Shown here: positions 1 to 14,200 of the stretch, one piece after another
Layout of the letters: each line of letters begins with the position of its first letter
Numbering within the stretch: the stretch's first letter is position 1
NCBI GenBank assembly: GCA_002205965.3
Contig: NADL03000600.1
Span: 248,001-312,000, forward strand
Length of the DNA stretch: 64,000 nucleotides
Direction: 5' to 3'
DNA from: Kappaphycus alvarezii
Lineage: Eukaryota; Rhodophyta; Florideophyceae; Gigartinales; Solieriaceae
Position numbers and translations under genes: made by a program
Notes under the pieces: model-generated
The model's input: only the letters and a program-made list of their open reading frames with translations
Told to the model about the DNA's origin: nothing
The model's database searches: none

Positions 1-3000
1 CCGAATACACTTATTTCCAGCTCTGCAAAGCTCGTAATTGAAGCGGATTTCAAGAACACGTCAAGCATTACCATAAATAGGAATTCAAATCCATAGTTTC
101 AAATACTATATTAGATTGGATACATGTATTGAAATAACTAAGCCTGATTTTTAAACTATCGATGAATGTCATAATTCATTCAGATCAGACACTAATTCTC
201 TCGCTAACGATTTTCAGATGTACGTGCGTCCTTAATTGGATATTACGAGCAGCATTTTTGTCATTAAGTGTGGTGTAATGCAAGAAATGGATGAGAAATA
301 ATATATTCATTTCATCCTGTACTTTGATAACAAAACCGAGCTTTAATTCAAAGAAGATAAAGAATTTTTTCACCCAACCTTCCATACATTAGTGACTTAC
401 TTTTCTTTTGGCTCCGACCCTCTCCAACTCCAGTAAACTCCAAGCACATTACGTCACCTATTAGTGAGAGTTCTAATGAAACGTTAGGGGACTAGTGAAT
501 AGCCATCAAATTATTATATAATACTGTACTCTCAATTATTCAAAATATTTTCAAAAATTCTCCAGGAAGAAATTGCGCTATGTTTTCATAAATTAGCTAC
601 CTGACTTGGAAATCATTTTGAATAACTTTTTTTTCTCATGAAGTACATTGATTCAGTCAATGATGACGAACCTTTTGAACGATCGCAAGAACTTTATAGA
701 GGAGAAAATCTCTATCTCAACATTAAATTACACATAATGAGTGATTTTATACCTTTCTCAAGCTATTTTTGATACCACAAGACTTTTTCTCAGAAACTCC
801 TGCACTGAACCATGATGGAAAGTGGTATAAGCCTAGATTGATTTATTCCATGTTCCTTGCAGGCTTCGGATTAGAACCACCGTCGAAGCTCTAAAAACGC
901 ATACACTACTACACGTTATTGAAGTGAATTTCCAATGAGTGGACACAAGAAGCTTCAAAATATGCCTCAAGAACCTTTAATAGTGGTGCAATCCTCTCAG
1001 AGTATAAATAACACTTATTTGATATGGAAGCGTAAAGGTTGTCATATTTATTATGTATTTTTTGAATAAAAATGCAAAGGTTGCATAGATTCAACAATTC
1101 TTCCCGTTATTTTGATGTAAGGTGACTTGTCCAATAAAAATAATTTTCTCTCAGAAATGTTTTTCAAACAGGAAATTTTGAATACTAATTAAGCAGAGAG
1201 AAACATTAACCCTTTTACTGGCAAAATACTTGCACCTTAAACATTCTGTTTTGGTTGCTCATATTCGACAGAATTAGGTATAAAACTCACTGTCATGGGT
1301 TTTTATCTTTTCACAAAATAAATGATCAATTTAGGGGAAAAAATCCTGTCTACAGTTTTGCCCTCAATGGACGCAAAATTAATAAAGCGGTTGTAAAAAT
1401 ACGAAAATTTAAAAGTTGAAGGAATGTGATAAGAAAGATGACTGTTCGAAATAAAGCTGATCTGCTTCCCAATATTTTTAAGGTTAGTATCGTATTTTTC
1501 AAAATAAGACAAAGGGGAGTGTAATATAGAGATATTACTGAGGCGATACACCCAATTATCCCTTACAGGGAAACATCGGCTTCTGCTGAAATCTTTTGTA
1601 CATTACCTATGCATACATCAATGAAACATCAACTTTCGTCCCTGATTGCCGTTTATTGAGAGCAGTTCCGAAGCGGTATGATTAAAATGTAGAAAAGGAC
1701 TACTTGTGAATCGCTAAAACCGGAATTGAACCGAAGGGGGAGGCTATTGACATTATAGACTGCAAAATATGGCACGAAAATGGAAAGTGAAAGAGAACCG
1801 ATCAAGTGAAAAGTCATGTTGACGTTTTATGAAGCAGGCAGTATCAAAATTGCGAAGGCAAATGAAATATCTAAAACTTTATTCCATTTTAATATTCAAA
1901 AAATCATTACGTGCACTAACTAAGCATGGAAACTTCGGAAAGCTGAAAACTAGGACTCCACATGCGCTCCTTATTCTCAACAGTTATTCGTTGCATAGCT
2001 ACAAGTATGACATAACCAGTAAATGTTTCAAATACATAAACATTAACAACCGAGTGAAAAGCAGGCTTCCTTCGCTCATAAAACTCACTTGAATCCTTGC
2101 ACAGAAACAATGTTAAGAGATAACAAGCAGATGCAGAAAACAATAGTTCGCGTAAAGCACTTTGGCGATGTTTCCCCTACAGTCTACAGATACATGAAAT
2201 AAGTGGTGCCAAGCATTCAGAGACGTATGGACAGAAATTTTCGGGAATATATTGTAGCCCGACTAATGAAAACTTGAATAAGTAAAATTTCTCATGTATT
2301 AATTGTAGCGGAGCTACTTGTAATTTGGCAAAAAGATGGTGAAGTCGCCTTTCAACTCGTTTAAATTCGAATTGAAAATCACGAGACCGTTGAAGACCAA
2401 CACCTGTAGGAGATGAATACAGAGAAAACATTAGGAACTAAGTTCAGCATTAAAGAAATTTCCAGTCTTACAAAGGCCCTCTGCTCCTTCAACCTATCAA
2501 TGAATACAGATTATAATAAAAGGGTGGTAGAGTTCCTTACACATATATTGGTTATCTTTTTACGGATTATTTGAAGCAAGAGAATTGTTTTGTATAGATT
2601 TATCTCGTAAAATCAGCTACTACAGCACACCCACTGATCTTTTTGAGAGAATGGAGAACAGAAGCAATCGCTTACAGTTACAAAGGATGGGACTGGGGAA
2701 TACTAAAAGGTAGTTAGAGGATAACTAACATACAAACTCACCCATTTCATAGTGCAGAATAAAATATCGGATAGAAACGCCTTATAAAGAACAATTTCAG
2801 AAAGCACAAAGGTAGGTGGAGAAATGTTATGAGACCTTCAGTTCATCTCATGGATGACGCGGAGCATTTTTTGCGAAATTCCGCAGTTTTGAAAACCAAA
2901 TTCCAACCATTTCCTCCAGAGACTAAAACTGAAGGGGTTTCGAGTATTTATGGAATGTTTAAAAGTACTTTAAATGCAATCGAAAGTCAAAAAAATAAAG

Positions 3001-3523
3001 AGCACAGTTTTTGACACTTGAAATGAAGATAGTTTACACCATGAGATTTATAAAGGCTGGAATAGAATTATTTAGATAATTACGCCCATCGAAAACCGTA
3101 AATTTATGTGTTTGTTTTCAGGTCCATTGGACATTCTTTTCAGAAGTTTCCTAATTTTAGAAACCTTTACAATTCAGACGGATATTGAAGATTCTGATCT
3201 ACTCGTTAAAAGTAACACCGAATTAGTTGTGAAAATGTGCACTTCCCAGAAGAAACATTATGAAATTTAAGAATAAAGAATTGGTGTAGATGTTGCTGGG
3301 GCTATATTGATCACAATAATGGAGATAATGTTTTTGCATTCAGTAAACATCGGCACCATTTCTTCCACCCACTAATGATGCATCTCTAACTCGGACTTCC
3401 TTTCAGAATTATTTATTTACATGCCCTTTATGGTGCTTTCCATAATTGTTTTTCGGGTTCGATTCGCAGCCATTCAAAAAAAGCTACAGCAACGGTGTTG
3501 TCCAACGAATCATTTCTGACAGC
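1..3523. other. AT-rich gene-poor stretch
   Basis: I see no recognisable gene here. Open frames are under 90 codons on either strand, start mostly at non-ATG triplets and show no family motif. Base composition is strongly AT-rich with many homopolymer runs, as expected for intergenic or decayed repeat DNA. Confidence 0.6.
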
Positions 3524-3599
3524 TGTTCTTATAGTAGCCTTATGATATAGTCTTGTCTATTTGTTCTTATAGTAGCCTTATGACATAGTCTTGTCCCCT
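3524..3599. repeat. 38-bp tandem duplication
   Basis: Two adjacent 38-bp units (3524-3561 and 3562-3599) both begin TGTTCTTATAGTAGCCTTAT. They differ at a few positions (GATATAG versus GACATAG, and the last bases). No gene lies across it; it looks like a local replication-slippage duplication. Confidence 0.85.
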
Positions 3600-5206
3600 T
3601 CTTTCTCCTTCCCATAGCCCTCAAAGGACAAACCTGCACCCCGTCTCAGGAAAAAGCCGTCCTACATCTCTAATCAGTAAACCATCCAAATTCCTTCCAA
3701 TTTTCATTCCCCAAACTACTATAAAAACGCCAAGATTCACAATACCTACTCAACCCAGAGTGGGTCATGGGACATATATATGCGCCTTAGTTCATATTTT
3801 CTTTCGAGCTTATAGTTGATTTATTTTGCAAAAAATGTTGCCCTGACTTCCAATAAATCCCAATACCAGTCCGTTGCTTCCACTTTGAAGACAGAATTCA
3901 TGATATTGAGATGAAAATTAACTATGAAATTCAATTCCATAGAGAATGTGATCAAAATACTGGTTACTTGCTGTCAGAATTAAGCTTTCTTTTTTCTGCA
4001 TTCATAAACTCTGAACCAGTGTAAGTATAATATTAGACCTCCCCCTGCCCGCACTACTTACCTAGCAGACGTTACAATACTTTTGTTTCCGGTTTATGGC
4101 CTTTTCTTGATTTTTCCTATCCTTTTTCAGCAGAAATTGTTCTGTGCAAAGAGGGCATTTCTGTCAACTGCCAATCACTGTTAATCGTTTTACTGTATAC
4201 TAACCCGAGTGTGACACATGACCTTTGATCCGGACAACTCCAAACCAATCTTAGAGCTCATATTGTCTCATGTGGCAGCCATTCCTCGTGCAAAGTGTGG
4301 ATATTACTCATTTCTAAACTAGATACTTTTTTCTTGGCTGATAATGGCTTTACTTATCACTCCGAGGCAGATAATTCTAACCCACTTGAATATTATTTAT
4401 ACCTGTCCAACCAGTTCTTCTGAATAGACATTCACCCCGGTGTTGGCTCTGATTTTCAATCCAAAGATTCGCCTCTACATCTCCTTTTCAACGGCAACTT
4501 TTGCTAAAGCAACGTTTATTACGTCAACTTTCTCCCTCTTTCGCCCTCTCTACCCCATATTATAAAACCCCTTTTATGGTTCTCCCATGACATTTACTAA
4601 CCACTGGCTCCCTGGATTCCTGCGTCTACATACAAATAGGAACTTCAAGTTTGTAGTTGTTGACTGCAACCTTATATCAAAAGTAGATTCTCAACGCTAC
4701 TGACTCGCTGTTATATCGCACTTAGTTTGGTTTCGTATCCTCCGTGTCCTTGGTTCTTTTGATCAAATTATTCACAAGAATCTAACACCATAGTAGCATC
4801 CATCTGACGAAAGAACCTTCTCCGCTCTCCAAACCCAAATTCTCCTCTCCATCGGTGAAGTTTGTTACTGCATCGCAGTTTAATTTAAGAAAAAGAAGGG
4901 CAGCGCGCACCCTTTAAGTCTTTCTCAGTTTTCTTTGTTTTCTTATTTCCCAGACGTATCCTGTAACTCCAAGAAAACACCTGCGTAACTCGCATTACAC
5001 GATAGCGGTTTCTAGCACTTATCCTGAGTGAATATTGCAAGTAAAATTTTTCTTAGGTCAGAAGTTGACTTTTACCCTCGCAGCTATTCAGGTCTGTACT
5101 TTAAGTTATCTTTAAACTTCGTTTCACGCTCTCAGAAGAAAAAATACTGGGCTTTTGTAGAATTTTAGATATTTTTAGATATCAAAATCAAGTTCCAAAG
5201 TATCTA
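3600..5206. other. Non-coding stretch, pyrimidine-rich on +
   Basis: No open frame of interest was found. The + strand is locally rich in C and T (for example around 4020-4640) and contains short TATA-like runs such as near 4557. That would suit a decayed LTR or leader, but I could not find a second copy in the window to prove it. Confidence 0.4.
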
Positions 5207-5933
5207 TTGGAAAGGAAAGACAAAAAAGTCTATTCAAATGGAAAGACTAACAGCAGATACTTTCAAGGACATAAATATATATATACAATCCTCACAGTTA
5301 CTATCTTCAGGATCAAAAACAAACAGCTCGTGCATAATATACACCCTTTTCGTATGATTCCATTTAAATTCTCTCGAACGGCTCAGAATGGTAAATTAAC
5401 TCCGCAGAAATATCCAAATCCTCATAATCTCCTCCAGTATTCTCAGTTGGCCATTTATTTTCCTAATATGACTCCTGAATCTCTAGTAAATCCTCCACAA
5501 ATGACGCCCATGCAACCGGACCCTCACAAAATTATACTGCGGTGGCCCTCGTAGGTCATCCGACTCATTTTACTGCTCTTTTATCACATTTTCTCCTTAT
5601 GACTCTTCTAAAATGTGACAGAAAATCAATTATCTAGCTTGTTGGGGTTAAATCATGCCTCTTTAGTCCTCACAGCCTGGTGTTCTGTGCTTAAGAAAAC
5701 CAAGGCCATTAATGCACATTTTTCTGCCGCTGTTGTTTCCCAAAGAAGCTAAAAATTCAGGTTACAGATTAAAAATCCTTTTCAATCAAAAAGAGCATAA
5801 AATTACTCAGTATTCACGAAAAATGCGGAAATCATTTCCATTGAACGTAAATCCAGTCTACAAGTATATATTGATACACGAAAAAGTGCCCGTATTGACT
5901 CTGGTGCGCAAAGAAAAGTCATCTGTCTTCCAC

Positions 5934-6001
5934 AAGCTGGCGATAATTCATATTCTGATCTTAATCTAAGCTGGCGATAATTCATAATCTGATCTTAATC
6001 T
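5934..6001. repeat. 34-bp tandem duplication
   Basis: Two adjacent 34-bp units start at 5934 and 5968, each beginning AAGCTGGCGATAATTCATA and ending in TGATCTTAATCT-like sequence. The second unit runs into the palindrome that follows, so duplication and palindrome share sequence. Confidence 0.85.
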
Positions 6002-6037
6002 TGAACTTTCTTTAATCAAGTTCAAGATTAAGATCAG
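5989..6037. repeat. Perfect 20-bp-arm hairpin
   Basis: Arms at 5989-6008 and 6018-6037 are perfect reverse complements (first arm CTGATCTTAATCTTGAACTT), separated by a 9-nt loop. The next few bases form a second, smaller hairpin at about 6037-6059 (GCCGAAACTT, loop ATAC, then AAGTTCGGC). It sits inside the decayed Copia region and may be a remnant of a foldback element. Confidence 0.85.
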
Positions 6038-6341
6038 CCGAAACTTATACAAGTTCGGCAAAAATGTCTAATGCGGTGTAGGTTCGATGCCTACTCAACA
6101 CCAAATGCTTACATCTCTTATGTATCTCCAAGAAGATTTCGTGAAATCGGATACCAAATTCTTACTAGGAATTGACATAATAGAAGAGCCACTGATGTAT
6201 TCCATCAATATTGAAAATAATTTGAATCACTTTGTCCACAAATGGAAAATGCCTCTTGGTCGAAAACATTGTCATGTGTGCTTCAAATTCACCGAAAGTA
6301 AAGTTACTTTCAACCATAATGAGCTGAAAAAAACTTCATAG

Positions 6342-7600
6342 GTGATTTAATCGCGCTGCCACATATAAGCTATTCAGTATTCTCAAAAGAGCTCTTTTAG
6401 AAAAGTTTGACGCTAACACAAAACGAAGTGTAGAGAAAATCTCCCAACGTCCTGGCCCAACTCCTGTTCGACTTAATGTGCCATCGCAACGTACATATTA
6501 ATTAGTGTTCGGTGGAATAATACCGCAAGATTTTATGTTTCAGATTGATTTTTTAAACATCTGATAAAGAGAGAGGATTTCCTCGAGCTACGGGGAGATA
6601 TTATTGGCCCCTCCAATGATACACTCCCTCTGTTTTTATAAACCCATCTTGACACCATTTTGTTCTACAAAAAACCCCACCGAAATAATCTTTCTTTTCA
6701 CTCTTCAGAAAAACATCAATTCTAACGATCTCCCTACTGCCGATTTGGTGTGTCTTTCATTATATTACTTTTGAAATGTCGCACATTGAAAATAGGATGT
6801 AATAATTAAGTACCGCAAAACGCCAAATTTTCAGACGAAAATTTTTTGCTCTTTATCAATGAATCTGGAACTGGTCGCCAATTATAGTATAATATGTTTG
6901 TTGTCCAACCTCACAGCAATAAAGTGAAAAAAATTATTGCTAATTAAATTAGAATTTCTCGCCAACATTTACTTCAGATTTTAGTTGGATTTTTATATAC
7001 TTTTGATTCCGAACTATTTCTTACGGAAATTATGCACCAAAGCACAGAGAAGCCCTGGTACGTATTTATTTTAAACCGCAAAAAGTGTTTGAGTGTTGCA
7101 CTAACGCAATGATGGAGCTTTATGAATCACTATATGGAATCTTGACAGTTTCATTAATGGATTCAAACCATCCAAAATCATCCTTGATCTTATATATGAA
7201 TAGAATAAACTATTTGGATAGTATTCTCCTCTAAGATGTTTTGTAATACATTTTTTGGCATTTACATGACTACGACTAACGATTCATTTTTACCCGTAAA
7301 TGAAACCTTCGAAAAGAATTAAAGAACAAAATGAAAGCAGCCAAACGTATAAGCAAATTGATTACAAAAATATTCAATTCTCTGGAGTTTAAACTAAGAT
7401 AAAAGCTTTCAGATTCGAAGCAAATCAATAAAAAGACATAAAGGACTCTTTTTGATGCTCCATTATAGTCTCACAAGCAAAATGCTATAATAGCTTGACT
7501 CTATTACATGAGCTCGCATATTTCATCCAAAATCTCCCAAACAGCTCAAGTAAATGAATTTGTCCTCAAAAATGAATCATAAAACACGACGTCTTGTCAA
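6342..7600 (+). other. Decayed region between retroelement scraps
   Basis: AT-rich sequence between the probable RT scrap and the RNase H of the same decayed element. All + frames are closed by frequent stops, and I could not recover the expected domains with confidence. No other gene is visible. Confidence 0.4.
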
Positions 7601-8208
7601 GTATTCGTTTTCAAGTGTGTGCCAAGTGTTGTTAAAAATAACAACTATATCCGACCAAAGTTACCAAAGCTTGCCATCAACTCACTTTACTTACAAATAT
7701 ATTCAGACGCATCGTTTGCAAAATGTGTTGAAGGATCCTCACGGATTGGTAACATTATTTATTTTCCGATAAAACTTGCAACTTTCAACCTCTGTGCCAT
7801 TCATTGCATAAGTATAAACATGTTACTAGATCTGTTCTGGTTATTGAACTTAAGACACTAGCTAATGATATTGATATGTCTTACTCTTTGAAAAATGGGT
7901 TACAAGGAATACTCTTACAACCTGTACCTATCACCATGTTTACGAATAACTTGTATCATTTTGATTTTACCTCTAGAGTAACTACGCCTGCTGAAACACG
8001 TCTCATAGTTGATATTGCTACCACGAAGGGTTCTTACAATTTTGAGGAACCTCAGAACATGAGTTTTGTTCTCTCTGAATTATATTTCTGTGACGCGTTG
8101 ATTAAATTCGAAGTCGATTTTATCATCCACAAAATTATTAGAGATGGTCGAGTACGCAATTGGGTCGAAAAGGGAGTTTACAGAAAAATATATATTTATT
8201 TTGAATAA
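7600..8208 (+). pseudogene. Copia-type RNase H remnant
   Basis: This is the C-terminal RNase H part of a fungal-type Copia polyprotein. In two overlapping + frames I read a first block containing LQIYSDASFA (the conserved catalytic Asp and S/A-rich strand) near 7700, then HVTRSVLVIEL near 7815 where the catalytic Glu belongs. A helical stretch follows, with a T-x-x-T-R-L-I-x-D-I-A motif near 8000, ending at 8206. A frame change is needed near 7810, so it is not translatable as one protein. The expected TDS triplet is altered to TNN. Family assignment rests on motif order; the element is dead. Confidence 0.6.
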
Positions 8209-11200
8209 ATAAGGAACAACAAGAGTGGGAATGTTTGAACTACAAATATTGCCCTTATCAACTGACAGAAAATTGCTATTACTTCCAATTAATTACATAC
8301 ACATGATCCTAGCACGAATGTAAGGAGACCTAATATTTTTTGTGTTAAGTTTTCTCTGCTCTATGACGTCAAATGGTCTAATTTATACAACAAACCCTTC
8401 ACACTAGCAGGGAATTCTACAATATAAGAGGCATGATTTTTTTAAAAACTGGCACAAACTAAACATAATCAAGAACAAATAAAACACCCCAAACAGAAAT
8501 TTTTAGTATTCAGCAATAAGATTCTTAAGGTACTTTGGCACAATGTAAGTGTGCTTACCCATTCCAAGTACTCTGTGCAGCACTTCGGCCTTATCCTAAT
8601 GTACTTCAGAGAGCCGCAATCTATTCAAAAGGACATTTCGACACAGTCATGGGGAAGTAACTACGCTCCCCAAAAGGTCACGTTAAAGCCAGCCGCGAAG
8701 CATACCGTCGTCGACATGATGGCTGCTGCATCATTCCTTTGCATTAAACTCCGAAACTTTCCATAGATCTCCATTGACCTCACAGCCACACTGCTTGCCA
8801 AGTCACCTAGCTTTGCGAATATGGCCATGTACCAACATCAAAGAGTGAAGAATGGCACAGTCACAAGCCTAACTATGCTGGAGGTCGCGACGAAATATTC
8901 ATATATTCTGTTCTTCCAGTCTTGCACCATATTTAGAGAGGAAAAAGGGCCCAAGGCCTTCACTGTAGTGCAGGGGGTCGCTAATGCATTCATGAAGGTG
9001 GCGTAAAAAATTCAATTCCTCCGTTGCCTCCCCTTGCCTGAATATACTGTCTTGTGTGGTGGAGATTGTGGCGTGGCTCTGCTGCAGGATAAAAAGAAGC
9101 TTTTGCAAGTTCTCGTGCAGGAAGGGTGACTTCGCGATCATACCAGTTGATATTGTGAGCTCCTTGAACGCAGTGCAAGAGGTGATGAATTCGAGTGATT
9201 CCGGGCAATTACTTCTCGGCCATAGCGTGCAGGGGTGGAAAAGCGGGACCTGGCAGTAGTATTAAGGCCACGGTGAGAATCGTCGAGGCTCAATGCGTGT
9301 CTGGACTCGGGGACATTGGGGATAGTATAACTACTCTTTAGCACCCCGGAGGGCCGTTAAAGCCCAAAAGGCCTGGCTAATGAAATTTACAAGAGATATT
9401 GGTTATTGTACTGCTTATCTGCAGTAATGTATGATAGATCGAATATATATTTCAAGTCTGAAACACCCAAACCTTTTTTATTCCTGTAATACCTCACGGA
9501 TTGCGTCCGTTAATGTCTTTTGCGATGTTGTTCTTTGTGCGCAAATTGCACTGAATGGGAATATTTTGCCACGATGAACAAGTCACTTTTCTAGTTAATG
9601 ACGTCACCTCAGGCGCAAGTCATTTCGCTATCGAGCCCTGGTCGCACGCTGAACATAATACCAGGCCAAATATCAGGAAAACCGGCGCTGTTGGAGGCAT
9701 TGATTAATTTGATGTCAATTCGTTGACACTACGCATTGGCAGTAACCCATGTTTGGGTTTTTTAACTGACTGGCCTCCCTCCGGCTTGCCGGTAAAGTAA
9801 AATTACATCAACAGCTGCCGCAAATTCTCACGTACATGCTCAGTACTATACAAGTTGAAAGGGTAAAAGTCTAGCTGATTCTCACAGGTAATTAACCTTC
9901 TATCGTGAACCCACCGGAGAGTTCTAATCTCAGAATGAAAACTTTCAACTTCCTTCCGAGCTTGAACGAAGCCCACTCTAGTAATGTACGAAGTTTGAAA
10001 GATATTTCTAGGCGGATTATATGGTACGAACAAGATCGCCCCCTTTCCTATCTCTACGCTGGCAAGGTGGCATACTGATGCGTTATTTTACATCAAGGAG
10101 GTGGCCTGATTGATCACTAGCCGAGCCTGGGACCAATATTCCTGTATAAGAGTGACTCTCCCTCACCTACAACTCGCATTAGTTTTCACATACACCGCAG
10201 ACTGCTTGCTGGATGGGCTAGCAGCTACTTTCTACTTGGTGGACACGTTTCATAATTTTTATTGTACATATATCCACAATTTTTGAATGAAAACTTATAG
10301 AACTCGTAAGCTTTGTGTCATTTGGAGTAAACAGACCCAATTAGAACCCATTGAACGGGATAATTCCACGCGAAAGGCAATGGAGAGATCTAACACCTTT
10401 GATGAGCGTCTCCAGCCGCTACGTATTGGTATAGCTCCTTAATTGGAGTCCGGAGCAATGTATGAGGTCGCGCTATATTGATTTTCAATAAAATCCCGCG
10501 ATAGTCTGGTTGCGAGGCCTATAGGTGATTTTGCTGGCTGGAGGGATTTTACCTCGATTGAGGTACGCGTTTAACGCTTCCTGTTGCCTTCGAGCGGGAG
10601 CCGCTTCGAACAGTGGCTGCCCTATTGAGTACTTGCGGTAACGTATTCTCGATATTTCGAGAATATGACGAATATGATGCTTTCAAAATAAATTTAACCT
10701 CTTCTCATAGCGTTTCATCAGGAGTCCTAGCGCAAGGATTTGAGATCGTCCCTCTTCTTACTCTCAAAAATCTCTCTGCCCGACTAGGTACTTTTCAAAT
10801 GACCTCCTGTACGTTGGCCTCCTGAGCTTCTTCGCGTATATTTGCTCCTCTGATACTGCATTTCGTCCCCATCTGCCCATTACGGTTTTCCAATTTACTT
10901 TTTCTTCCGCACTCTGGGTTCTTGACTTGATATCTGAATCGATAAAATCCTCTATATATTCGAATTATATAAGTTACGCTGCAAAGGAAGTTCTAGGGAC
11001 AGATTAGCTTTGTTTTAATGCGTGTGACTCCAGCTATCGGCTGATTCTTGGTGGAGAACAACGATAGGAGGAGGCATTAAGAGTTGAGATTTGCAGTATC
11101 TCCACGCTCACTCACTTTCTTCTTTATCTCTATTTCTCCTGTTAGCCCTCACTTACCGTTTCTTTATAGGTTATTTTGTATCTTTAAGGTCGGAAATTCT

Positions 11201-14200
11201 TCAACGATTCTTTAACTGTCTGTACCAAGCGAAGATTTCCAGCCTCTGCAGATTGAAAGCTTAGATGACTACATTCTTCTGCATCCCAGAATACACCCTT
11301 TTATGCACCCAAGACACGTCACTTAAAGAAATAAAACTAGGGGATATATGAGTTTAGGGACGAGTTAGTGTTTTGGACCGGGCGAGGGTCGAATTTCTTT
11401 TTAATATGGATTGAGCCGGTCAGGGTGTTATCTTTTGTCTTTGCGGCTCTTAATCTGATTTTTCTGGGGAATAAATCAAAAAATGAAGGCATCTGAATAT
11501 TTTTAACATGGGAAATGCCAAAATGTAAAATCCCTCCAATCAGTTCTGAACCCATATATTCTGATTGAGATTACAGTCCTACAGTTATGAAAATATTTTA
11601 TTTCACTCCCCTTTTACTGGCCACACTGTAGCAGAATAGCATAGTTAGTGATTCTACTTTTCAATTAAAGCACTAGCGGTGCTAATCGCAAGCTTGGGCT
11701 TCCTGGCGTTTGTAAAGCAGCTGCGTTCACAAAATTTTGTGATCACAAATTGCTAGTATTTTTGATGAAAGATAGAGGAATAAGACAACTAATTACACTT
11801 AATCTCTTTAATTCCAGATAAATGTTTCTATGAATAAAAACTTTTAAAACTTAATAGTTTCATATCTAGGGAGACCTATGCGGGCATGTTGAAGTATTGC
11901 ATGTATACATTTATGTTTAGTTAAGGTTTAATTTCACTCATTATTGGCATTTTCATTGTAAGGATTATAGTAGAAGCCTAAAGTTTTTCAAGGAAGTTAA
12001 AAACCTACCATTCAAGAATAGATCGAACAAAATGTCCTGATTTTCAGCTGTAAAAGTAGAATAAATGTATGTAATAGTCTCGGTCATACGGTATTATTAA
12101 ATAGCAATTTTCGAGTTTATACCGCAATCACTCCCAAACGACGCATCAGCATAGGCACTAAGATAGTATAAGATCTCTTCTAATTTATTGTGCTTTAGCG
12201 ACGACGGAAGATATTTCGCTGCGTTAATGGACTCTGATACGATTCAGATTTAATAGGGCTTCGGTCAGCTGCTCAGCCCTGCTCACAAAAATTTGCTGTC
12301 TATCAGTGTTATTAAGTATTTAAAAGGCCAGTAAGCGAGTATAATATAACATTTATTGAGTTTTCAATTTCTTTAAAATCAAAGAATGACGATAAATATA
12401 GGAAAGATGGTCAATTTGAAAATGTTTTTCTTGAAAACTGATAACTTCAAATCAAAAAAGTTGATGTTATATCATCCAGAGTTCTTCCTCAAAATTTATC
12501 TCCATTTGTTTTAAGAGCGTTAAGAATTCATAATTTCAAGCGGCCTGGGTATCGTATATACTAATTTCAAATAACCATGAGACCAATTTTGCTCTCTTTT
12601 GTTCAATGGGTGTGGACTGAGAAATATATATCAAGTTGATCCATTCGGAGCAATTGCTTTCTCAAGAGACGAAACAAATCAAGGAATTCTCCACTTTCAC
12701 AAAGGCAGTCCATTTTCAGGTAATGCTGACAATTTGACTGAGTTTCATACTGTAATACAGTGTTACTTCCAAGTTTTATAAGAGATAGCCTCTCCTAATG
12801 AGTAGTTTGGAAATTTCTAAAAATTCATGAATAATTTCAGCATTGAGTAGAATGAAACAAATAATTATTGGAAAGAAAAAAATGAAAAGCAGAGCGTGGT
12901 TCCATTTTTGCTTCTCTACGCACCAAAAATTATTTGTTTCGATCTTCGTGCCGTTGAACGATATTTCTTATTTTGATTTTTCACTACTCTCACCAAAATA
13001 TTTGAAAGATGTGGTCATTTGTGGCCCGGAATATCCTACAGGATGACCGGTAGTAACTCTTAAATTTCCCTAAAAAGCCGGCTCAAGGCTGCCCATCAGA
13101 CAAGCTGTGTTAGAAATTAAGGCGGCAGCAGCGTGCCTGATTTTAGTGACAGAACCGAAAGCGACCTAGCCCATTAGCTTTTTGATTTATACTTTATTCC
13201 TCTCTGTATAAATCAAAACACACCTTCGTGCGTAGTCTATCGATTTATTGGGAAGCAGAATCAATGAATGCTTCAAATTTCCTCGTAGATTTATTCTCAA
13301 GAAATACTTCATAAAGAAGTTTGCTGACATCAATGTAGTCCTAAAGACTTCATTATTTCCGCCAGAAACTATAGTGAATCGACTAGTGGTATATTTAAAG
13401 TTATTTAGTCTTCTAAGTTTTTGTTTGCAAGAAACTTTGGAAGTTATCGATTTCATTAAAATATCTTCGTCCTAAGCAGTAGATTGACCTTGTCTTCAAT
13501 TATTTTCCCGATATACAGTCTTAAATCTCTTAGGAGAGACTAAAAAGCACTCTAGGTATCATCTACGTGTACTTCTGAAAACATTTTAAAAAATTCATTG
13601 CATCCAAGCTTTAGTTCTGTATTCTCTGGATAACTTAGGTATTCATTTTCAATCCTTACTTCAGTTTTTTGAAGCAGCGTGACTAATACTTCTGATTTAT
13701 TTCTCCCTTTCCCATTCTTTGGTTTGCAAATTTTTATAGCTCCATCAAGAGATATCGTGCGCTTTTATGATTTCATAGACCCAAGGTCGTACTTGTATCC
13801 TTGTTATTACAACAAATATAAACACAGTTGAGAAAAAATTGGTTTAAAACTTTAGCAACAGTGCATTATGTACGGATAGTCGATAATTTGCATTCACTTT
13901 TCTATATATTGACCTTACAGAATAATAGTGTAATTCTCCCATGCAGTGAGCTTTATTCTCCTCAATTTCCGAAATGTTCTTGCAAGTATCGGGAATTCGA
14001 CGTGGTTTTTCCAGCTACAGCGAGACGCAATATTTCAAAAATCTCTTTGAATCTCAAATGGGTGACCTATTAGGCGGTTTAACTTTTTCTATATGTACTC
14101 AATCCATCGACTGATTCAGCGACCACTTTCATGTTGGCAATCTCTACAGTATTAAATCTCGTATCTTTGTTAACAGTACGGAAAGTATGACCAAAATCAG

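Larger units (their letters stand above)
5207..6341 (+). pseudogene. Decayed Copia-type pol, upstream part
   Basis: Three AT-rich frames on the + strand (5207-5554, 5712-5969, 6087-6341) lie directly upstream of a readable Copia-type RNase H. The last ends in a stretch (KFTESKVTFNHNELKK) that resembles the end of a Copia reverse transcriptase, where the element's own sequence is probed for extra residues. The first two are not recognisable on their own. I assign them to the same dead element by position and strand. Many stops intervene, so no function remains. They could equally be chance frames. Confidence 0.3.

Noticed and set aside
6060-6105. tRNA-like T-arm (GTAGG, TTCGATG, CCTAC)
   Set aside because: A good T-stem and loop, but no acceptor stem, D-arm or anticodon arm could be fitted around it, and it lies inside a repeat-rich decayed element.
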